The translations under genes and the position numbers were made by a program. Below, one piece after another: positions 1 through 10,710 of a stretch of 64,000 nt of DNA. The stretch's first letter is position 1. Every line of letters starts with the position of its first letter. Source of the DNA: Blepharisma japonicum (taxonomy: Eukaryota; Ciliophora; Heterotrichea; Heterotrichida; Blepharismidae); the NCBI GenBank assembly GCA_949751835.1, contig CATKHK010000014.1, positions 186,001 through 250,000 on the forward strand, written 5' to 3'. The notes under the pieces are model-generated. The model made no database searches, had not been told where the DNA came from, and saw only the letters and a list, made by a program, of their open reading frames with translations.

Positions 1-40
1 AATGAGGAGCCATCTAAAAAATAACTTTAAGTCTTTACAT

Positions 41-955
41 TTATAAAGTTTTGGCTGCTACTGTTGGGATTACTATCACAAGAGCTATAATCAGCACTGC
101 CACCAATATACAGCACTTTTTCCACCTAGCCCTTTCCTGATGGCTCTTAGCTCCTTCAAGTGCTTTTTCTGCCTGTTTAACGTAGTCTGAAGCATTATCA
201 ACATGCTTTTCAACGCTATTCAAGATTTCTCCTTGTGAATGAACCAATGCTGCAAGATCGAGAAACATTCTATGCATGATATTGATGTTTTGTTCAAGCA
301 TTTTGATGTCTTCGAGTCTGCTTTCAATGTTATTAACCATTTGAATGATATCGGAATGAGCTCCAATCATCTTCTGCTCGACCATCATCTGTGCTTGTCG
401 AGGATCTTCTAAACACTGCTCAATCACTTCATCAGAAATATTTTCGTCAACCATTCTAAGCTGATTTGCCGTTTTATTTCTAGCTGCCTCAGTGAATATA
501 TTCTGTGCTTTTTCGGCTTCTCCAAGGGCTTGCTGAAATTGTTTAATTAAGGTGGCGTGCATTGTAGACCTCATTCTTGTTTCTGTATCGCTTGCTGTTC
601 CTCGGCCATCTTCTATTGCTTTCGCAAGAGTTTCTGCAATATCGCGGACTGTGTTTAGTTCTCCGTTATTGACATCAATTAATTCTTTGAGCTTCTTATT
701 AATTTTGGCTTCCTGGTCAGGCTGGGTGCATTGGTTGAATTCGTCTTTTAAAATTCTCATTTGCTCGGTATTTGAGCGGACACGCTCAATTGACTTTTGA
801 GCCTTTCTGATTTGAATCATAAACTGCATATTTGGGCCTGATGCAGGCTGTGGATCTGATAGCAATATCTCGTGAGAAGGGTTATTTGATGCGCCTTTAA
901 GCTCTTGCAATCTATCAATCATTTTATTAAAAAATGTTGATAGTATTTCTTTCAT
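41..955 (-). CDS. Syntaxin (Qa-SNARE), plasma-membrane type
   Basis: A 304-residue protein with the syntaxin-1-like order: a long helical N-terminal regulatory part (about residues 50-180), a SNARE coiled-coil helix (about 200-262) and a C-terminal membrane anchor of some 20 hydrophobic residues (about 283-301) preceded by basic and cysteine residues (RWKKCC). Family knowledge says such proteins sit on the target membrane and pair with Qb/Qc and R-SNAREs to drive vesicle fusion; the regulatory helices can fold back on the SNARE helix. The gene is one uninterrupted exon ending in TAA. The start is the first in-frame ATG. The plasma-membrane (rather than endosomal) assignment rests on overall similarity read by eye. 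No intron or odd codon was seen. Confidence 0.88.
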   Translation of the reverse strand: MKEILSTFFNKMIDRLQELKGASNNPSHEILLSDPQPASGPNMQFMIQIRKAQKSIERVRSNTEQMRILKDEFNQCTQPDQEAKINKKLKELIDVNNGELNTVRDIAETLAKAIEDGRGTASDTETRMRSTMHATLIKQFQQALGEAEKAQNIFTEAARNKTANQLRMVDENISDEVIEQCLEDPRQAQMMVEQKMIGAHSDIIQMVNNIESRLEDIKMLEQNINIMHRMFLDLAALVHSQGEILNSVEKHVDNASDYVKQAEKALEGAKSHQERARWKKCCILVAVLIIALVIVIPTVAAKTL

Positions 956-1576
956 AGATAAACCTCAAAATTATTGGAGATAGGCATGAATCTAAAATCA
1001 TTTTATAACACAATTCGAAAGATTAGGTTAGAATTTGGTGAACTATAGCGAGCAGCAAGGTATTATTTCAGTCTACACTTAGGTAGTGTTTAGAACTAAC
1101 CTCTGCTAACTTCTTTTTCTATCTAAGCCACCAAAAATAGTGACGCCAGATAATGTAATGGGGAGAATCGCCAATTTAGATCTTAATCCTTCCCAGTGAC
1201 TATGAACTGTCTCCCTCTAATGGGCTCGACTTATTGCTTGATGTCGCTCAGAATATCCTACTTGTCCTACCTTCGCCATATTCAAACAAAGATTGCTTCT
1301 AAATATTACGGGACAATGCTGCTTCTCAATTTGTCGTCGTAGGTTGAGTAAAAAGGGTTTAGCACCAAAAAACCCATACGTAGAATTACTGCTAATGGAA
1401 TCCGCCTTTCTCGAGTCTGGATCAATTCGCAGATCACCAAGGATCTAATTCAGCTTACCATTTTCTTAACTCTCAATTAGGAAAATAATTATTAAATATT
1501 AATTCCTCACTATAAATAATTTTTATTATATAAAAATTAAATAGTGATAATTCGCTTGTATTTTTCAAAATTCATG
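956..1576. other. Gene-free gap with a GC-enriched island (about 1040-1450)
   Basis: No intact gene was found. From about 1040 to 1450 the base composition is visibly less AT-rich than other gaps in this window. Both strands stay open for unusually long stretches: a minus-strand frame of roughly 80 codons and a plus-strand frame of roughly 80 codons ending near 1447. A minus-strand segment near 1130-1180 reads like a kelch blade edge (TIFGG). None has a convincing start or full domain. It could be a decayed gene or a structured RNA gene; I cannot decide between them. Confidence 0.4.
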
Positions 1577-2281
1577 CTACTTTTGTGACAAATTTCCAAT
1601 GAGATTTCTTCCAACGTGGTCATCAGGATTCAAGTATCCATGATACCTGTTAAATAATTGTGTTCCATCTGTTCCAGCACACTGCATTATTATATCTCCT
1701 CCTGGGTGAGAGGAGATGAAATTTGTAATATTGTAGACTTTTCCATTCAAAATAGTCCAGCAATCTTGCTTTTTATTGTGTTTTGCGACCTCATTTCGCC
1801 CTACTGCTTTTGTTTCTTTTTCTGACTGCTGCTCAATAATTATAGAGTGACTCGATATAGAAGAAGCTATATCGCTATCGGTTGGTCTCTTGAGGATGTC
1901 TTGATCAGTAACACAAGCTCCATCTTCTCTTACCCTATAGCATTCGTGTTTTACAAATTTTCGATTTTTCTTAGCTTTGATCTAATTATAACCTACTTTA
2001 TCAAAATCATACTGATGCTTTGCAGCGTCATCAACTACTACAAATATAGGAGATACTAAATTCATTACAATCCCAGCAATACTTGTGATATTTCCTTCTT
2101 GATCCTTATTGTTTATTACTTTAAAATGCAAGATAGAGCCTTGAAAATGTGATAGAAACCTTTTTCCAAGATTATCAATAGTGTCCATTGCCATGTCTTC
2201 AGAAATTTGAGAAGAATCTCATTTAAGAGTAACTGCTGATCTTCCATAAATGAATTGCACAGATCTTTCACTGCCTTCCAT
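1577..2281 (-). CDS. Cytochrome b5-domain protein
   Basis: A 229-residue protein after removal of one 15-nt intron (1982-1996). The last ~75 residues form a cytochrome b5 heme-binding domain: a tryptophan-containing start (DCW), the hallmark HPGG heme-ligand motif and the second ligand histidine in the YHGY stretch. The N-terminal ~140 residues are unrecognised. One in-frame TGA (near residue 22) is read as Trp. Cytochrome b5 domains carry electrons, often to desaturases or hydroxylases; which partner applies here cannot be told, and no membrane anchor is seen, so it may be soluble. The start ATG is the first after an AT-rich leader; the stop is TAG at 1577-1579. Confidence 0.85.
1982..1996 (-). 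other. 15-nt intron in cytochrome b5 gene
   Basis: GTAGGTTATAATTAG on the minus strand, phase 0. Removing it joins the N-terminal frame to the frame that carries the heme-binding domain; retaining it puts TAG in frame. Position 10 is A. Confidence 0.9.
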
Positions 2282-2539
2282 TATTTAATAATCATAGCTG
2301 GCATATTTTCCAGTTAAGCTTCAAAAAAACATATAAAACTGAACAGAAATAAGGCTAGAGATCTATCGAGTGCATTTTAATAGCTTTTTTATAGCAATTC
2401 ACTATAGTTATATATACTCCTGTAATTTTTAAATTAATTTATTCTTTAGAAATTTTAATTTGATACCAAAATTCTTAAATAAGAAGATTGGACTTATTTT
2501 TTAATAATATTTCATATTAGAAATTATAAGTTGCATTAT

Positions 2540-3772
2540 ATGATATTTTATCTAATATTAATAGATGCAACTTTAGCATCAAGCATAGAAAACCTTCATG
2601 AATATTCCTGAAACCAAGAGATCCTGCTTATATCTATAACTTTTTGCTTAATCCTATTCGCAGGAGCAATGTCCGGTCTGACCGTAGGATTAATGTCATT
2701 TAGTGTTAAGGAGCTTGAAAACAAAATTATGTGTGGAACTGATCAAGAACTCAAATATGCCAAAAGAGTTCTTCCAATAGTTTCTAAGCATCATCTGCTA
2801 TTAGTTACGCTGCTCTTAGGGAACACAATTGCTATGGAGACATTGCCGATTATGCTTGAAAAGATGGTCGGAGGAGGTGGAGCAATACTTATAAGTGTAC
2901 CAATGCTTATGATATTTGGGGAAGTTTTACCGCAAGCATTTTGCACTGGACCTGATAAACTTATGATAGCAAGCAAATTGGTGCCTTTGGTAAACGCTGT
3001 AACCTATTTCCTGTATCCTTTTAGCTATCCAATATCTTTGTTTCTTGATAGGCTCTTAGGCAAAGGAGAGGAGCCAACCCAGAATGGAAGCATAACAGAA
3101 CTTCATTCTATAGAAGACAGCAAATGTAGCAGAAGCATAAATAGCATAGATTCGGAAGAAATAACTGAAGAAAATACTATTGGGAATGAGTCAATAAATA
3201 AATACATAAAACCAATCGAGCAAACTTTTAAATTGAGTATAAATTGCACATTTACTAAGAAAATGTTGAAAGCTATCAAAGAGTCTAGGCATAGCAAAGT
3301 GTTGATACATAATGAAAAAGATGAAAAAATGATTGAAGGAATATTACTGACAAAAGATTTGATAGGAATTGATGAAGGTGTTTCTCTTAAAACCTCTGAA
3401 ATAAATCTTGAATCTCCCCTATTTATTAAGGGACAATGCTCAATATTTCAGGCTTTAAATGCTATGCATCAAAATGAAATACAAATTGCAATAATTGTTG
3501 ATGAGAATACTTCAAGAAATAAAGTTATTGGGATCATAACTTTAAAAGATATAATGGATGCAATCCACAATGGGAAGATAGGTAGAGATAAAATATCTGA
3601 AGAAAATAATGAAATCCAAGTTAACAAAAATTCGACTTTTGAACCTTCAAATAAGTTATATTTTGATTATAAAAAAAATGATTCAGCTTTTTATAATTTG
3701 AAAAAATATATTGAAATGCTGTCAGTGAAATATTTTGATAAGCGTATTTTTAATCAAAAAATGAAATTATAA
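2540..3772 (+). CDS. CNNM/ACDP-type membrane protein with CBS pair
   Basis: A 410-residue protein. The N-terminus (from the ATG at 2540) is hydrophobic and could be a signal peptide. A DUF21/CNNM transmembrane domain follows (about residues 30-145) with the AGAMSGLTVG motif typical of the family, then an acidic, serine-rich linker and a CBS pair (about 205-325). Animal CNNMs and bacterial CorB/C proteins transport or regulate Mg2+ and bind ATP-Mg at the CBS pair. The start was moved 43 codons upstream of the conserved motif because the frame stays open (one TGA read as Trp) and supplies the expected first membrane helix. No C-terminal cyclic-nucleotide-binding-like domain is visible; the tail of ~80 residues is polar. 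Confidence 0.85.
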
Positions 3773-4023
3773 TGTGCAATGGATACGGCTTCATATCCTA
3801 GTCTTCTCTTTGCTAATTAAGAAGAGATAAACTAACATTTATTTCATAATTTTAATTATTTAAATTTTCAAGATAAATAGATTCTAATTAGTTAATTAAT
3901 TAATTCACCTCAATATAAACTTTATAGAAGATATTAAAAACTCTGTATTTTGTGTACAATAAATATTTATTTACCTCTAAACTAATGCTCTACGATTTGA
4001 ACACGAACGCTATAAACAACTCC

Positions 4024-5067
4024 TTAAAACGGATGCTTCAGCCCAGAAAACGCCAAGGAATTTTCCAGGTATTTTTTCGGTGAAGTATGAATTCTCTTTA
4101 AAATATAATGAAAGTTCTCCTCAAACTCTTCAACAGGAACTATCATTGAAAACTTCAAATAAGAGTACACTTCAAATTCGTACTTCGCAATAGATTTACT
4201 TTGTGAAATATCATTTTTATCTGACAGTCTAATTGCATGAATTAGAGCTTTCATTTTAACAAAATTGATTTCTTCATTAAATTTGTAAGAAAGCAAAACA
4301 CAAATTGCTGCGTATAGTTTTCTATTTGCTTTCGTTATTACATTCATTCCGAGCAATCTTTGGAAATAAGACCAAGCAACTGAGACTGTAAAAGCTTCAA
4401 CATCAAGCTCTTTGCAGATTTTGAAAATTAGTTTCTCTTTTAAGTTTGCAATTTTGCTCAATGTTAATTTATCATCCAAAAATGGATATCTTTCTCTGAA
4501 TTCTTCGTTTAAATTTACTTTCAAAGGAGAATTTCTTACTACATTCGGTGCATCTCTTAAGTCTATTTGTGGACTCCTTTGAAAGTTGCTGTCGTTATCC
4601 CTTAAGCAATAGGAATATGACTTATGGATTTTTCCTGAGTGAGATTTTCATACGAGAATGCCTGATTTTTCTCTTAATCCTTCGAAATGTACATCAACAG
4701 ATGCAAGAGACACTCGCATCTGGATATCAATTTCGTTATTAGTTTCAATCCCTGTTAAAAAGTCCATTGCCTTTTGTATATATTCAGCTTCGTTTGGATT
4801 TTGCGGTTTTTTTATCTTTTCGGTGTATTTTTTTGACTCAATTGGGCTCGAGCTACAGTTGTCTGAGTCAAGGGAAAATGGAGGTGGAGAATTTCCTGTG
4901 TAAGGTATATTTCCATAGCAGCTCACAGTTCTGATTACGTTTGGTATAATCAGAGGTGAGCCATATACAGCTTTCCCATCTCTAGAGTGAGTGGACTGAG
5001 GGATATTTAAAGAAGATCGTCTATTTGCAATCAGCCCACAAGATTTCATCTTATTTGTTTCTCTCAT
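4024..5067 (-). CDS. CABLES-like cyclin-box protein
   Basis: A 347-residue single-exon protein. The C-terminal ~170 residues match the cyclin-box domain of CABLES proteins (CDK5 and ABL1 enzyme substrate): an FRERYPFLD-type entry, an LTLSKI motif and an NRKLYAA helix. The N-terminal half is serine/proline-rich and likely disordered. One TGA codon (about residue 140) is read as Trp, joining two frames that would otherwise look like separate proteins. In animals CABLES proteins link cyclin-dependent kinases to tyrosine kinases and ubiquitin ligases; the role in a ciliate is unknown. The start is the most upstream ATG of the frame. It is divergent from the UBA-PUB gene, with 88 bp between start codons. 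Confidence 0.75.
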
Positions 5068-5155
5068 ATACTAAATAATTATAAAATTTAAATCGGTAAG
5101 GTTCTTTTTATAGTGACTTTCTAATCGTTTCCATAAGAAAATAATAATAATTAAT

Positions 5156-6100
5156 ATGGAAGAAAATTCTCAGCCAAATCAAGCTACTCAAGATATGGAC
5201 ATCGAGCCTGAAAATAATGCAAATCCTGGCACTGAAAATACTGTAGAGCCACCTGCAGAAGAGGGTCAATCGATAAGTGGAATGGTTAATCAATCTCTTG
5301 TGCAAACTTTGAAAGAAATGGGATTTTCTACAACAGTATGTGAAAAATCACTATTTTTGACAGGAAATAATTCTGTAGAATCTGCATTTGAGTGGATTAA
5401 CGAACACCAAAATGATGCTGATTTTGAAGAAGAACTTCGAATAGTAGGACAGGCTCAAAATAGGCCAAAATTAAGTAAAGAAGAAGCCCAAAGAAAAGCA
5501 AGGGAGCTACAAGAAGAGCTTAAACGCAAAAGAATACAAAAAGAAAAAGAAGAAGAGCTACAAAGAGAAAAGGACAGAATACGGTCGACTAGAGAGCTAG
5601 CAGAAGCAAAAAGAAAATTCGAAGAACAAGAAAGTAAGAGGGCCACTGAGCAATATTTAAGGGAGAAAAAGAAAACTGAGGACGAGCTAAAAAAAATGCA
5701 TGAGCTGCTTAAGAAGGATAAAGAAGCTAGAACCGGGAAAAAAGCAACTGAAGATGCTGCGAGTGCAAAGCCTCCACAGGAGAAAATGGCAAGTGCTATT
5801 AAGACCGTGAAGACACTATACCCAAATTTCAGAAATCCAGGTGTGGCAGCACAAACATTGAATACTTTAAAAGCATATATAACAAATATTGTAAGCAATC
5901 CTGAAGAGGAAAAATTCCAGAGAATACGAATTGAAAATAAAGCATTCCAAGATAGGATTGCTAAGGTTAGCGGAGCTATTGTTTTCTTGAAAGCCGCTGG
6001 GTTTGAGGAAGAAAGTGGATTTTATGTCCTTAAAAATCGTAACCTTGAATTATTGCAAGAAGGGATTAGAATGCTGGATGATGCGATAGTAACGATTTAG
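5156..6100 (+). CDS. UBA-coiled coil-PUB domain protein (ubiquitin/p97 adaptor type)
   Basis: A 314-residue protein. An acidic N-terminus is followed by a UBA domain (about residues 47-85; MGF motif, then a second helix ending in EWINEH), a very charged single-helix or coiled-coil region (about 105-200) and a PUB/PUG domain (about 212-308; the NPGVAAQTL and FL-x-A-x-GF motifs). UBA domains bind ubiquitin; PUB domains bind the C-terminal tail of the AAA ATPase p97/VCP. The architecture resembles UBXN6/PNGase-type p97 cofactors but no UBX or transglutaminase domain is present. It is a single exon ending in TAG, and convergent with the TLC gene. Confidence 0.85.
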   Translation: MEENSQPNQATQDMDIEPENNANPGTENTVEPPAEEGQSISGMVNQSLVQTLKEMGFSTTVCEKSLFLTGNNSVESAFEWINEHQNDADFEEELRIVGQAQNRPKLSKEEAQRKARELQEELKRKRIQKEKEEELQREKDRIRSTRELAEAKRKFEEQESKRATEQYLREKKKTEDELKKMHELLKKDKEARTGKKATEDAASAKPPQEKMASAIKTVKTLYPNFRNPGVAAQTLNTLKAYITNIVSNPEEEKFQRIRIENKAFQDRIAKVSGAIVFLKAAGFEEESGFYVLKNRNLELLQEGIRMLDDAIVTI

Positions 6101-6406
6101 CTATTTTAGTTATAACTAATAACTTCAAACAATTTATTTTTTCAAAAATAATATTATTTAGTAATTAAAAGAGCTATCCAATTTTTTATTGGAAGTGGAA
6201 TAATTTATATATTTTCATAAGTTCATTATTTATTTTTTTGCTTCTAGAAAATTTAATAAAAAATATAAATACAGGCAAAGAAATTAATTATAAATATTCC
6301 AATATATTTACTACTAAAATTAATGATCTTTATTGAAATGCTGACTTATAAAATCTGAAAACATACAATAATTTTAGAAATCTTTAGAAAAAGTTAATTA
6401 GTTTCG
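6101..6406. other. AT-rich convergent gap
   Basis: About 306 bp between two convergent stop codons. Very AT-rich; no open frame with coding character and no repeat seen. Confidence 0.6.
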
Positions 6407-7282
6407 TTAAAGAATTGCAAATCCGTCTACTCGGAGCTGTAAAAATTTAACCTTCATGACCTGAGTTAAAACATAAGGAAGGGCCAAGGATAATAGAAGT
6501 ATTGAGAATAGCAATATAAACTTTCTATGCTTTATCCAGTTAATCCCCCAAATAATCCGTTTTAAGAATGCTCTATTATCATCATTCTTCTCGATCTTTT
6601 TAACTACCATAAAAACCAATATAAAAACCCAAAACAATGAAACTCCAAATAATGCAGAAACAGTAAGTTTATACACCGGAGTGATAACTGAAGCCCAGAC
6701 ATTCAGCATATACCACGTTCCCACTACAACCCTGGAAAATACAAACAGCATTGCAAACGTGGTTTCGTAAAAATTATATCTTGGGGTATCTTCTAAGCAC
6801 ATTGCCTTCATGATGTGTCTCTTCAGTATACATGGATTAGAAATTTCAGTTAAGATGATTCCCACTAAATAAAAATTACAAACACCAGCTGAACCTCCAT
6901 ACTCTGCAAAGTACAGACCTATCAAGGCCATAAGAGCTCCAACATGATGGAATCTCATGGGCCAGTCATGAAGTTTAAAAAATTCTGCGTAAAATGAATC
7001 GTAAATAAAATATCCAAGGGAATTCTAACTAGCAAATACTGCAAACACTATTATGTGAAGGTAATTTGTGGGAGCGTTATAATTGATTCCTCCTTCAATA
7101 AAGTAAACAATTGTGGCAAGTGTTAAGCCACAATAGGCATGGATAATAGAAATGTGTTGTCCAATATAATCCCTACTCTCTTTAATCGTAAGATAATGAG
7201 GTGGATTAAGAAGTCTTGAGAAAATTAACACGATAACAAAATAAAAAAGAAAGAACACGCATACAGGCGAAAGTCTATCCAT
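6407..7282 (-). CDS. TLC-domain multi-pass membrane protein (TLCD4/TMEM56-like)
   Basis: A 286-residue protein after removing a 15-nt intron (7025-7039) and reading one TGA as Trp. About seven hydrophobic segments are visible. The central part carries the TLC (TRAM-LAG1-CLN8) signature: paired histidines in a helix (RFHHVGAL) and the EISNPC segment typical of TLCD/FAM57-like members. Family members work in lipid metabolism or trafficking at the ER or plasma membrane; the ceramide synthase Lag1p motif with its acidic residues is not evident, so ceramide synthesis is not claimed. The start is the ATG at 7282 followed by a hydrophobic leader. Confidence 0.82.
7025..7039 (-). other. 15-nt intron in TLC gene
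   Basis: GTATTTGCTAGTTAG on the minus strand, phase 0. Removal restores the reading frame between two membrane segments; retention gives an in-frame TAG. Position 10 is A. Confidence 0.9.
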
Positions 7283-7593
7283 ATTTATTAGCTGGCAATA
7301 GTTAATGAATTAATTTCGGCATTAAATGCTGTTATTTTTTTCTGAGGAATTTAATTTTTATTTGGGCAGATTCTAGCCACTTTTTAGTGGTGCGACAATT
7401 CCATAGTTTTATTAGGTTTAATTAAGAGAAAATTTAATTTATCTTAATTAATACTTCAATGCCTTTAATATTTATCCAAAATTGAATTATTTATTAAGTG
7501 ATGATTTTATATGTTTGAATCTTGATTATTCTTATCAGAAAAGGTTGTATTTTGTAATAGAAAATATCTCCATGTTAATGATTCAATTTACAT
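7283..7593. other. AT-rich divergent spacer
   Basis: About 311 bp between the start codons of the TLC and RBR genes, presumably holding both promoters. No motif stands out. Confidence 0.5.
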
Positions 7594-8709
7594 ATGAGTA
7601 TAGAACCTTTAATGTCAGAAGTCGATATGATTTATATTCGGAAGCATGATATTCCAACCCCAGAAAGACTTGAAATTTGCCAAATTTGCACACAACTCTC
7701 CCCAAGTGATCATTTTATACAAGTTAAAGAATGTAATGATAGGTTTTGCTCTTCATGTTTAAAGAGCTATGTAGAATTTAGAATTAATGAGCGCAAAGTA
7801 TATCCAATTGAGTGCCCGCGATATACCTGCCAAAATAAAGACATAGATTCGTCAATTATTGACATAATAGATTCAAAGCTCTATGAAAAATACAAGATTT
7901 TTAGAAGAAATGAAATATTAGAAAAGGATCCAAACCTGAGATGATGCCCAAAACCAAACTGCCAAGGCTATGGCTTTATAAACTCCGGTCTCAAAATTTC
8001 ATGTAATGTGTGTGGATACACTTACTGTGGAAATTGCTATCATGATTGGCATGAAGGTGCATGCCAACCAGATGAGCCTGAATTAAGATCTTATATCAAA
8101 GAAAATGGCTTAAAGGAATGCCCTCGCTGCAAATTTTACATTGAAAGAGCATGGGGCTGTCCATCTGTTATGTGTAAATGCGGAGCTAATATTTGTATGA
8201 AATGTGGGAAAATCATTGACATTAACCATGATATGTTAAGATGCATGCTTGGAGGAAGATATTCTAATGCATCATGGACATTATTACTTGTATTGCTATT
8301 CGCTTGAATTTTATTCCCATTTGAAACAGGGCTAATAATTGTGTATATATCAGAAAATTGGAATGGAATAGATGATCAATCTTGGAGCTGGAGAACAAGA
8401 AAATGCAAGAGATGTTCATATATTTCGGTTGTGCTGGCCAGCCCTATTATATCACTTGTTTTCTTGTTCGCTCTAGGAGTCAGCGGTGGAATTGAATTCT
8501 CAACATTTATAACCAGGAAATTTCATATCCGAAATAAGGTTAAGAAGTATGGAGAATGTGCAATTTGTGTAGTAATTACAATATTAGTTACACCCATTTC
8601 GATTATTTTGATAACATTGGGATTTTTCATATTGAATTTATTTTTACCTTTTATTGGACTTGCCTTGATGATAATGAAATGTAAAAGAAAAAAGAATAGT
8701 CAATTTTAA
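7594..8709 (+). CDS. Membrane-anchored RBR (RING-IBR-RING) E3 ubiquitin ligase
   Basis: A 371-residue protein in a single exon. RING1 lies at about residues 29-75 (CQIC...CSSCL), the IBR at about 116-160, and RING2 at about 165-205 with the active-site cysteine in GCPSVMC. The C-terminal half has about three to four hydrophobic segments, so it is probably tethered to an organelle membrane. RBR ligases take ubiquitin from E2 onto the RING2 cysteine before substrate transfer. The IBR entry motif W-C-P-x-P-N-C needs Trp at residue 117, and this codon is TGA: direct evidence for UGA=Trp. A second TGA lies in the first membrane helix. The histidine two residues after the catalytic cysteine in parkin-type enzymes is Ser here. 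Confidence 0.9.
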
Positions 8710-9166
8710 GATGCATTGAAGGTAGCTGTAAGAATTAAAGTGGGTCTTTAATAATTCATGCTCAACAGCTTGGTAGTTAGTAAGTAGTTAAATTATTCAT
8801 ATCATAGTAAATGATTCTAAATAAATTGCTTTAATTTAATTATTTAAAAAAAAATAAGATATAATCACTTAAAAAAATATTTTGAATTTATGTAAAAATT
8901 ATTTCTTTTAAAATTCTTAATATTCTATTAATGAAATAAAAATGAATTGCTACTAATTGTTTTAGCATATTATTTCTTCATGAATAATAATTGATAAATC
9001 TATACTAATGCCATATAATTTCAAATCCACTATAACTCAATGAAAAATTATTAATTCGTTACTGCCTTTAATGTTCAAAAAGTAGAATATAATTATTTCT
9101 TCACAATTATTTCGCTAAGTATCATCAAGTTCAAATTAATTGTGTTTACTGTAATTATATATAAAT
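8710..9166. other. AT-rich gap before kelch gene
   Basis: About 457 bp, strongly AT-rich with runs of A; no coding-like frame or clear repeat was found. Confidence 0.5.
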
Positions 9167-9973
9167 ATGGACAGCGCACTCCTTTCTGACACTCAAAATT
9201 TAGATGAAAAAGAAAATAAAATTGAGTCTCTTAATATTTATTACCCAGGAGGCCAAAAGATTTATTCATACGACATAGACTCAAAGATAAAGCTAGGAAA
9301 GCGTGTAATAGAGCCAAACATCTCCATTACCTGCGTATCACCCATAGAGAGCCATATCTTATTTTGTACAGGATCTATAAAGTCAATAATAAACGTTTGA
9401 GGAATCTCTTTTATTTTTGATTATTCCAAAGGAACAGCTACTTCAATATCGTATAACGCTCCAGTCTATATTACCCATTGCACATTCTTCAACAAAGAAA
9501 TATACACTTTTGGAGGATTTGAGGGAGTTTCTCCAAAGTATGCAAATAAATACAAATTTGTAACAAATGAATGAAGAAGCTTAACAAATCTTCCAAAATT
9601 ATCAGATTTTTGCAATTCTATTGAGTCAGAAGGGAAAATAGTAGTTGCTGGAAGATCGCATCGATGATTGTGTGTCTATGATCCAGAGATTGACAGCTAT
9701 TCTCTGGTTTATGGCTTTCACAGAACTCACAAAATCCTCATGAAAGCAGAGAATAGAGTATATGTGTTTGAAACAGAAGGTGGTCTATTTGAAAGCAATT
9801 TAAGAGATATCTATATTTGGCAGAATGTGTCTAAAGACTGCTGTGTCGGATGCAACTCTTTTTCATATTGCTTAAAGCTTGAAAGTGGCATCTATTTTAT
9901 AGTAAATAGGAAAGAATTATGGCAATTTGATTTTAAGAAAAAAGTAACAAAATCAATTGCATTGATTTCTTAG
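9167..9973 (+). CDS. Kelch-like beta-propeller protein
   Basis: A 268-residue single exon once four in-frame TGA codons are read as Trp. Visible kelch features: IYTFGG near residue 118, followed by a spaced NEWRSL-type tryptophan segment, and repeated blade-like hydrophobic strands (VYVFETEGG later). Blades are degenerate and no BTB or F-box domain is present. Kelch propellers are protein-interaction scaffolds; the partner is unknown. The start is the first ATG of the frame and the stop is TAG. Heterotrichs carry many such genes, so this is likely one member of a large family, which is inference. Confidence 0.7.
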
Positions 9974-10127
9974 ATTTTGAGATTCCATATTGAAATCAAC
10001 AATAAGTTTGCATAAATGGCTAAACAAATTTAAATAAATATCGTAATTTAATCTCCCAAATATTAAAATAATGAGGTTAAACACATGTGTTAATGATAAA
10101 TCATTAAATTTGTAATTTTCAATTATT

Positions 10128-10710
10128 TTATGATTTAACTTTGTATAATTTTGTTCTTTCGTTTATATCGGTATGAGATACATTTGAAATAAAAGAATAC
10201 CAAATAACACACAAAATGCACGAGTATAAGACCCTATGCTTTTCTGGTATCAGGTAAAAATTTAAAAATTGTCCAGGAATCCACAACTTATAGTTTGCAA
10301 GCAATGTGTCTTTTAAATCAGCCTGGATCTTATCTTGAAGAGAACTAGGCTGATGCTTGCTATAATGTGTCCATCCAAAGAAAAATATGATTTCCAGTGG
10401 TGCGAATATTCCCTGATCGATCAGAATTTTTTTAAAAGCAGTCATTAATGACATTTGAGAACCAATCACATAGTCTAACCCCCGGTATCATAAATGCCCC
10501 ACTCCTCCAGCAATGAAAAATCCATACATAGATAAGCTTAGCAGCCTTTTCTTATCGATTTCACTTTTTCTTTCCAAAATTTTCTGAGCAATGAGGTCTC
10601 CTCCACCGACAAGAGAAATTCCAGTAAACATTCTGATATAAAATTTACTTTGTTAATGCAGGATATTTATCAAGACAATCAATATACAGCTTCAGCATCC
10701 TTTGAGCCAT
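10128..10710 (-). CDS. Mpv17/PMP22-family membrane protein
   Basis: A 188-residue protein after removing the only 16-nt intron seen in this window (10633-10648). It follows the Mpv17 family from end to end: an N-terminal YPALTK motif, GGGDLIAQ, a GGVGHLWYRGLD loop (Trp encoded by TGA) and the C-terminal signature NYKLWIPGQFLNFYLIP followed by the HRVL motif. About four membrane segments. Family members reside in peroxisomal or mitochondrial inner membranes and may form small channels; Mpv17 loss affects mitochondrial nucleotide pools in animals. The length matches the family norm (~180), which supports the start chosen. Confidence 0.9.
10633..10648 (-). other. 16-nt intron in Mpv17 gene
   Basis: GTAAATTTTATATCAG on the minus strand, phase 2. 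It is the only intron here that is not a multiple of three. A is at position 10 as in the 15-nt introns, leaving one extra base before the 3' AG. Removal gives exactly the family's expected join. Confidence 0.88.
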
